From the NCBI GenBank assembly GCA_043820045.1, contig JBDREF010000065.1, positions 1 through 10,465 of the forward strand: a stretch of 10,465 bases of DNA, read 5' to 3'. The DNA comes from JBDREF01 sp043820045. Lineage in GTDB: Bacteria; Planctomycetota; Phycisphaerae; Sedimentisphaerales; Anaerobacaceae. Positions 6,549 through 10,465 of this stretch are shown piece after piece. Under the pieces are notes generated by a model. That model made no database searches. It saw only the letters and a list, made by a program, of their open reading frames with translations, and was not told where the DNA came from. How positions within the stretch are numbered: the stretch's first letter is position 1; every line of letters begins with the position of its first letter. The position numbers and the translations under genes were made by a program.

Positions 6549-6701
6549 TCACAAGCCTCCTACTTTTCGTGTCCTGAGTATTCCATTTGTGTCGATATCA
6601 AAGAGCCGTATTGCATGTCTTTCCATATATGAAAGGCAACAAGTCGAGGCTTGGTAACAGAAATAATGGCTCAGCAACTTTAGTTCTTCGGCAGTCATCA
6701 T
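6549..6701 (-). CDS. Small ORF A, 50 residues, with EF-hand-like DxDxNG segment
   Basis: The frame starts at tandem ATGs (6699-6701 and 6696-6698) and ends in TGA at 6549-6551. It encodes a 50-residue protein with an acidic-helical start (MMTAEELKLLSHYF), three cysteines in the middle, and FDIDTNGILRTRKVGGL at the end. The D-x-D-x-N-G pattern resembles the first half of an EF-hand or dockerin calcium loop, but residue 12 is Lys instead of Glu, so calcium binding is doubtful. The ribosome site (GGGGA directly before the first ATG) is weak. The stop lies one base before the ATG of small ORF B, and ORF B's AGGAGG lies within the last codons of A. The frame is open further upstream, opposite the DUF819 start, but that part looks like a shadow. 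No family recognised. Confidence 0.35.
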   Translation of the reverse strand: MMTAEELKLLSHYFCYQASTCCLSYMERHAIRLFDIDTNGILRTRKVGGL

Positions 6702-6857
6702 CCCCGTAGAGAAGTGAACGAAAAAGATATATACACTGAGAATGCAACTGGAAACATTTGTTTTTCGAGTCAGACTTGGTATTCTATTGGCATCAAAGCC
6801 CGGCGGGATGGCTGGGCATCGAAACATGGGGAATGGCATTGTGTACGGATAGAAGTC

Positions 6858-8030
6858 ATGGATGAAGCCTTTGTTTCCAGCCCGGCAGGGGTCCTGGCTG
6901 TCCTTTGCGGGGTCGGAGCTTTTTTCTTCCTGCTCGAAGAGCGAACCAGGTGGAGACTCTTCAATTATTTTCCGCCGCTGATTTTCATTTACGCCGTACC
7001 CGCTGTCATGTCGAACACCGGGATATTGACCAACAAATCGCCTGTGTACGATTGGCTCGGCTCGACCGTCTTGCCGATGTTTCTCGTGATAATGCTGTTG
7101 AAGGTAGATGTCGCCTCGACGGTCAGGATGATGGGCAGGGGGATCTTCGTGATGCTCTTCGGTACCGCCGGCGTCGTGCTCGGCGCGCCTATCGCGTATA
7201 TGCTGGTCAAGGACAAATTGCCCGAGGACGCATGGAAGGCCTTCGGCACGCTGGCCGGCAGTTGGATCGGAGGCACGGGCAACATGGCGGCGGTTTCCGA
7301 AGGGCTTAACACAAGCGGCCAGGGTTTCGGGCTGGCGGTGCTTGGCGACAATCTTGTGTACATGATATGGTTGCCGATTCTGTTGGGGTCGAAGAACTTC
7401 GCCAGGGCTTTTAACCGTTTTGTGCGAGTTGACAGCAAACGCATGCGGATGCTCGAGACGGCCGGAGCCAGGACGGATGACAAGCAGGAACACGTCAAGA
7501 TGCGGCATTTTATCTATCTTCTTTTCCTGGGACTTGTCTGTACATGGCTGGCGGAAATTGTCTCGGCTCAACTGCCCGAATTCAAACCGGTTCTGACCGT
7601 TTCAACGTGGAAGATTCTGCTGATTACAACGATGGGTCTTCTGCTGTCGCTGACGCCCGCAAGGCGTATCCCTGCAAGCCACGAGCTTGCAATGGCCCTT
7701 GTCTATATCTTCGTGGCAAACATGGGAGCCAAGGCCGATGTGTCCGGACTTACGGCTTCGGCCGGATGGTTCATCCTGGCGTGCTATATCTGGATAGCCC
7801 TGCACGGTGTTTTCTGCGTGCTCGGTGCATATCTGTTGAAGGTTGATTTACATTCGACCGCCATTGCCAGTGCGGCGAACATCGGCGGGGCGGCAAGTGC
7901 GCCCGTGGTCGCCGCCCACCACAACGAAAAGCTCGTGCCTGTGAGCATCCTGATGGCTCTTATGGGCTATGCAATCGGGACCTACGGCGCTTTTCTTGCA
8001 GCGTGGCTCTGCTCCAAGCTAAGCGGCTGA
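6858..8030 (+). CDS. DUF819 family integral membrane protein (YjcL-like), probable transporter
   Basis: From the ATG at 6858 this is a 390-residue polytopic membrane protein of the DUF819 family (B. subtilis YjcL relatives), normally about 380-400 residues. The open frame extends back to 6714, but the added 48 residues are hydrophilic and unlike the family, so I use 6858. N-terminal segments include AGVLAVLCGVGAFFFLL and FNYFPPLIFIYAVPAVMS. Two similar glycine-rich breaks occur at about residues 135-148 (SWIGGTGNMAAVSE) and 339-353 (ANIGGAASAPVVAA). They suggest an internal duplication with two pseudo-symmetric halves, as in secondary transporters of the GltS/sodium-proton antiporter type. 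A cytoplasmic, charged loop lies at about 180-216. The substrate is not established. Neighbours are small ORFs upstream on the other strand and a convergent hydrolase 42 bases downstream, neither of which fixes its role. Confidence 0.85.
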   Translation: MDEAFVSSPAGVLAVLCGVGAFFFLLEERTRWRLFNYFPPLIFIYAVPAVMSNTGILTNKSPVYDWLGSTVLPMFLVIMLLKVDVASTVRMMGRGIFVMLFGTAGVVLGAPIAYMLVKDKLPEDAWKAFGTLAGSWIGGTGNMAAVSEGLNTSGQGFGLAVLGDNLVYMIWLPILLGSKNFARAFNRFVRVDSKRMRMLETAGARTDDKQEHVKMRHFIYLLFLGLVCTWLAEIVSAQLPEFKPVLTVSTWKILLITTMGLLLSLTPARRIPASHELAMALVYIFVANMGAKADVSGLTASAGWFILACYIWIALHGVFCVLGAYLLKVDLHSTAIASAANIGGAASAPVVAAHHNEKLVPVSILMALMGYAIGTYGAFLAAWLCSKLSG

Positions 8031-8072
8031 ATGACGGCCTCGCTGACTCTGCGCAGCCAAACAGGCGTTAGT

Positions 8073-9041
8073 TCACTTCTCAGCCATTTGTCTATGAACA
8101 AATTCGAACACTCTCTTGTAAGTCAGGTCGATCTGCTCGGGATCGCCGCCGGCCAATCCGTGTTCCGCATCTGCGATCGTGATGAACTCATGTCGGACGC
8201 GAGACTTTTTGAATTGTTCGGCCATCATTGCGGACTGCTCGTAAGGCACGTCGGTATCTCTCGTGCCGTGTATCAGGAGCGTCGGCGGATATTCCTCCGT
8301 GACGTTTTTCACGGGCATGTACGGGTAGAATTCTCTCGCCTGTTCGTGTGGATCCCAGCCGGAGACCTCTTTGGGCCAGACTCCTCGCTGCCGGCAGAAC
8401 TGGTAGAACGCTCCTCCGTCACCGTCTCGATCTGCTGAGTTCGCAATAGCGGGGCCGCTTACCTGTTTCCTGGCTTGCTCTTCGGTCATACGCGATCTGT
8501 GATGACGGGGATGGGGGCTGGGCTTGCTGTACCAGTCGCCGATCAAATCGCCGTAGCCCCAGAATGAAACCAGCACTGTCGGACGAGGCTCCACGCGGTA
8601 GCCTGTGGTCAGCGTCAGGTAACCGCCGGCCGAGCCGCCCAACACCGCAATCCTGCTGCCGTCAATGCCGAACAACTCCGGCCCCTTTTCCCGGATCCAT
8701 TTGAAGGCGTCCTCCACGTCTTCGATTATGGCAGGCAGCTTCGTTTCGGGAGCCAGGCGATAATCAATCGAGACGATAGCGTAACCCGCATCCAGGAACA
8801 TCTTTTTGACACGTCCGTTGACGCCCTCGCGTCCGCCCATTATCAGCGCACCGCCGTGTATCCAGACGACGACCGGACGAATCATGTCGTCGTCCGCGCG
8901 ATAGACATTGGCTTTGATCTCAAGGTCGTCCACCCGTTTATAGGTATAAGTCTGCATTCGTACGTCGCCGACTGCCCCATTGGCCGCAAGCCAGGACAGA
9001 ACGAGGCAACTGACGAGTCTTTTTACGGCTGATAAATTCAA
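8073..9041 (-). CDS. Secreted alpha/beta hydrolase (HSL-type esterase)
   Basis: This 322-residue protein has an N-terminal signal peptide (about residues 1-26, VKRLVSCLVLSWLAANGAVG). The alpha/beta hydrolase fold follows: oxyanion-hole motif WIHGGALIMGG (His62-Gly64), LAPETKLP, and the nucleophile elbow GGSAGG with Ser137. The likely acid is Asp262 or Asp264 (HGTRDTDVP) and the catalytic His is 294 (DAEHGL). All triad elements are present, so it should be active, probably as a carboxylesterase on acyl or acetyl groups of polysaccharides or small esters. A long cap insertion at about 165-235 contains ADRDGDGG and WPKEVSGWDP, as in planctomycete esterases of this type. The start is TTG at 9039-9041, backed by a perfect GGAGGTG about five bases upstream. 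It is 76 bases after the HPPD-like gene and may be its operon partner. Confidence 0.85.
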   Translation of the reverse strand: MNLSAVKRLVSCLVLSWLAANGAVGDVRMQTYTYKRVDDLEIKANVYRADDDMIRPVVVWIHGGALIMGGREGVNGRVKKMFLDAGYAIVSIDYRLAPETKLPAIIEDVEDAFKWIREKGPELFGIDGSRIAVLGGSAGGYLTLTTGYRVEPRPTVLVSFWGYGDLIGDWYSKPSPHPRHHRSRMTEEQARKQVSGPAIANSADRDGDGGAFYQFCRQRGVWPKEVSGWDPHEQAREFYPYMPVKNVTEEYPPTLLIHGTRDTDVPYEQSAMMAEQFKKSRVRHEFITIADAEHGLAGGDPEQIDLTYKRVFEFVHRQMAEK

Positions 9042-9043
9042 GG

Positions 9044-9050
9044 TTCACCT
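9044..9050 (-). promoter_or_regulatory. Strong ribosome binding site that fixes the TTG start of the hydrolase
   Basis: On the minus strand GGAGGTG lies just upstream of the TTG at 9039-9041. A GTG overlapping the site is in another frame, and no ATG in the correct frame offers a better start. The site therefore identifies TTG as the initiation codon. Confidence 0.65.
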
Positions 9051-9117
9051 CCATAATCCGAATAATCGATTCCATGTACTGCCATGCGTTCGCTTCGTCT
9101 TGGCCGCACTTTTTAAG

Positions 9118-10338
9118 TTACTGCTTATCGGTTGCGGCGGTCAACAGTTCCACGTTGCTCTTTGTAAAGAACCCGTCGAAATCGCCGTAGCGGTAAATGT
9201 ATTCATTGACGAGCAAAGTATTGCGGGATGGCACGGAGAATGTCTGTTTGAGTCCTTCGGCCTCCGATCCCACCAAGTCGATGAGGAATTCCATGCCGCC
9301 GCACTTGAGGGAGTCAAACGTCTCTTCGATCCTCTCTGTTCGAAAGGCCAGATGGTGCACTCGTTTGCCGTAGTTGTGGACGAATTTCTCGGTCGGACCA
9401 GAGGTCAGGTCGTCCACATAGGGATGTATGCCGGATGTGAACACCATCGCGAAATCACTCCTGGAAAGTCGGGCAACATTGGTAATCGAATTGAAGCTCT
9501 TTACGTATATTGAGAACTCGAAGTCGTAGTTTGTAAGATTCATAAACTCAATTATGGCAGGATCGCGGTCCTTTGCTTCGAGACGTGTTGCGGCGTGGTC
9601 CAGTTCCTTTATACTGGCAAGGGCTGGGTTGGCCGGCTTTAGAAATGACTGATCCAACCGGGCCGCACCGTGCGGGGCATAATCCCGGACCGGCCCATGC
9701 CATTCGATGAATCCGATGGAAACGCCGGTGAAGGTCGAAGGAATTGTCTGTATGAATGAATGGCCATCGGTGCGAACAATATCATCCGTGAGGAAATTCA
9801 CCCCTCGCCGTTGCTGAATGGAGACATACCGCTGCAAATCCACGGCCTCGAACACTAAGGTTTCCAGCCGGGTGTTAGGCAGGCCCCGTGCCTTGGGAAA
9901 GGCGGCTACGGATTCGAAAGGCGTAGGAATTTTCCTGGCTCGAATCAGAAAATCGGTCCGGCAGCCCGGCCTTTTTGGGGCGCGGCTGATGGGCCGTCCC
10001 GAGCGAAGTCGATGGACCTGACCGGCCGCCTTGAGTACACAGGTCGTAAACTCGCGGTCTTCAAAGGCATCTCGAAACTCCAGGCCGGTGAAGGCGAGCA
10101 ACTCCTCTACGGCCGCTTTCTGCCTGTCCGGCTCGGTGTTGATTATTACGCAGTTCAGCCCTCGGACCAGACCCTCCATGCCCGCTTTCTTTCGCTCTTC
10201 GACCACTCTCGCCGCCTCTTTCTGCAGGAAATCGTCATTGTTGCTGAAGTCGTAACAATCCCCGCCGCAGCCCGAGCATCGGGACTGCTCGGCATCGAGG
10301 AAGACTTCCATGCACTTCGAACAGATCAGCTTCGCCAT
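9118..10338 (-). CDS. Zinc-ribbon protein with HPPD-like tandem VOC domains (putative non-heme iron dioxygenase)
   Basis: From the ATG at 10336-10338 (GAGG five bases upstream) this is a 406-residue protein. Residues 6-28 hold Cys-x2-Cys, Cys-x2-Cys and one more Cys (ICSKC, RCSGCGGDC), a rubredoxin/zinc-ribbon-like knuckle. A linker and a small alpha/beta stretch follow (about 62-105). Two vicinal-oxygen-chelate domains then resemble 4-hydroxyphenylpyruvate dioxygenase. The first (about 128-215) includes TLVFEAVDLQRYVSI; the second (about 245-400) carries the facial triad candidates His248 (ELDHAATRLE), His329 (VHHLAFRTERIE) and Glu379 (VNEYIYRYG), followed by GFFTKSNVELL, equivalent to the C-terminal HPPD gate helix. 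HPPD oxidises 4-hydroxyphenylpyruvate to homogentisate with Fe(II) and O2. A zinc ribbon is not part of normal HPPD and no tyrosine-catabolism gene is nearby, so the substrate is open. Residues about 107-125 (HRLRSGRPIS and following) look like an inserted palindromic element. Confidence 0.75.
   Translation of the reverse strand: MAKLICSKCMEVFLDAEQSRCSGCGGDCYDFSNNDDFLQKEAARVVEERKKAGMEGLVRGLNCVIINTEPDRQKAAVEELLAFTGLEFRDAFEDREFTTCVLKAAGQVHRLRSGRPISRAPKRPGCRTDFLIRARKIPTPFESVAAFPKARGLPNTRLETLVFEAVDLQRYVSIQQRRGVNFLTDDIVRTDGHSFIQTIPSTFTGVSIGFIEWHGPVRDYAPHGAARLDQSFLKPANPALASIKELDHAATRLEAKDRDPAIIEFMNLTNYDFEFSIYVKSFNSITNVARLSRSDFAMVFTSGIHPYVDDLTSGPTEKFVHNYGKRVHHLAFRTERIEETFDSLKCGGMEFLIDLVGSEAEGLKQTFSVPSRNTLLVNEYIYRYGDFDGFFTKSNVELLTAATDKQ
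9996..10017. repeat. REP-like palindrome inside the HPPD-like gene
   Basis: GTCC (9996-9999) and CGA (10000-10002) pair with TCG (10009-10011) and GGAC (10014-10017), with a two-base bulge and a GCGAAG loop. The element resembles the short GTCCCGAGCGAAGTC repeats seen widely in intergenic regions of environmental bacteria. Here it is read in frame (VHRLRSGRP) within the HPPD-like coding region. Confidence 0.45.
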
Positions 10339-10348
10339 ATAAACCTCG

Positions 10349-10465
10349 TTATTCAACCCCGAGTTTTTGCCGGAGCACTTGCAGGTTGACGACGTCTTCT
10401 CGATTATATTCCAGCAAAGTTAACAGGGCTTGCTTATTATTGCCGTGAATGTATTCGTACCATAG
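10349..10465 (-). CDS. C-terminal end of an RNase H-like (DnaQ-type, YprB-like) exonuclease, partial
   Basis: The minus-strand frame is open from the window edge and ends with TAA at 10349-10351, giving 38 residues. The sequence is LWYEYIHGNNKQALLTLLEY followed by NREDVVNLQVLRQKLGVE. The pattern W-x2-Y...G...aL-x2-LL-x-YNxEDVxNL is characteristic of the last helix of RNase_H_2/YprB-like 3'-5' exonuclease domains, where the YN-x2-D aspartate is the final metal ligand of the DEDD active site. It ends ten bases before the ATG of the HPPD-like gene, so the two are very probably one operon. The rest of the gene lies outside the window. Confidence 0.7.
   Translation of the reverse strand, partial: LWYEYIHGNNKQALLTLLEYNREDVVNLQVLRQKLGVE

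Noticed and set aside
6714..6857. N-terminal extension of the DUF819 protein
   Set aside because: Starts with GTG without a ribosome site and adds hydrophilic residues unlike the family; the ATG at 6858 gives the normal length.
6549..7571. 340-residue minus-strand frame opposite DUF819
   Set aside because: Most of it is antisense to the DUF819 gene and has shadow composition; only its last 50 codons (6549-6701), outside the real gene, were kept as small ORF A.

Overview
The window looks like chromosomal DNA of a planctomycete, most likely Phycisphaerae-like or another PVC-group bacterium. This is judged by family recognition only. The indicators are a Kelch-propeller/sodium-solute symporter fusion, an H-X9-DG type prepilin-like protein, a Tat-exported Gfo/Idh/MocA oxidoreductase, and short palindromic elements scattered between and within genes. 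There is no rRNA, tRNA, CRISPR array or recognisable insertion sequence.

Layout, left to right. Positions 1-285 (+) are the C-terminal end of a secreted beta-sandwich protein, followed by a GCAA-loop terminator (339-370). Positions 443-2749 (+) encode a NanM-like Kelch domain fused to an SSS-family symporter. Its frame opens inside the second propeller blade, so the signal peptide and first blade are absent. A minus-strand run of three genes converges on it: a prepilin-like H-X9-D protein (4804-5487), a Tat-exported Gfo/Idh/MocA oxidoreductase (3695-4780) and a membrane-anchored GspC/PilP-like protein with a very basic charged tail (2872-3663). They are spaced 23 and 31 nt apart and sit behind a good sigma-70-type promoter at 5527-5555. 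A 402-base gap containing two palindromic structures leads to a type IV pilin/GspG-like gene (5890-6297, +).

The 560 bases between this pilin and a DUF819 membrane protein (6858-8030, +) are not empty. The minus strand holds two small, tightly coupled frames (6549-6701 and 6410-6547), the second behind a perfect AGGAGG, ending in a REP-like hairpin. Converging on DUF819 is a second minus-strand run: the end of an RNase H-like exonuclease (10349-10465), a zinc-ribbon protein with an HPPD-like double VOC fold (9118-10338), and a secreted alpha/beta hydrolase (8073-9041, TTG start).

Functionally, the left part combines putative sugar handling (mutarotase-like propeller plus symporter, sugar-type oxidoreductase) with pseudopilin-type envelope proteins. 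The right part groups a nuclease, a non-heme-iron dioxygenase-like protein and an esterase with no obvious pathway. The observations most worth following are the zinc-ribbon/HPPD fusion carrying an apparent in-frame palindromic insertion, the unlisted small-ORF pair, and the decapitated Kelch-symporter. I see no clear evidence of a complete novel defence or mobile system.
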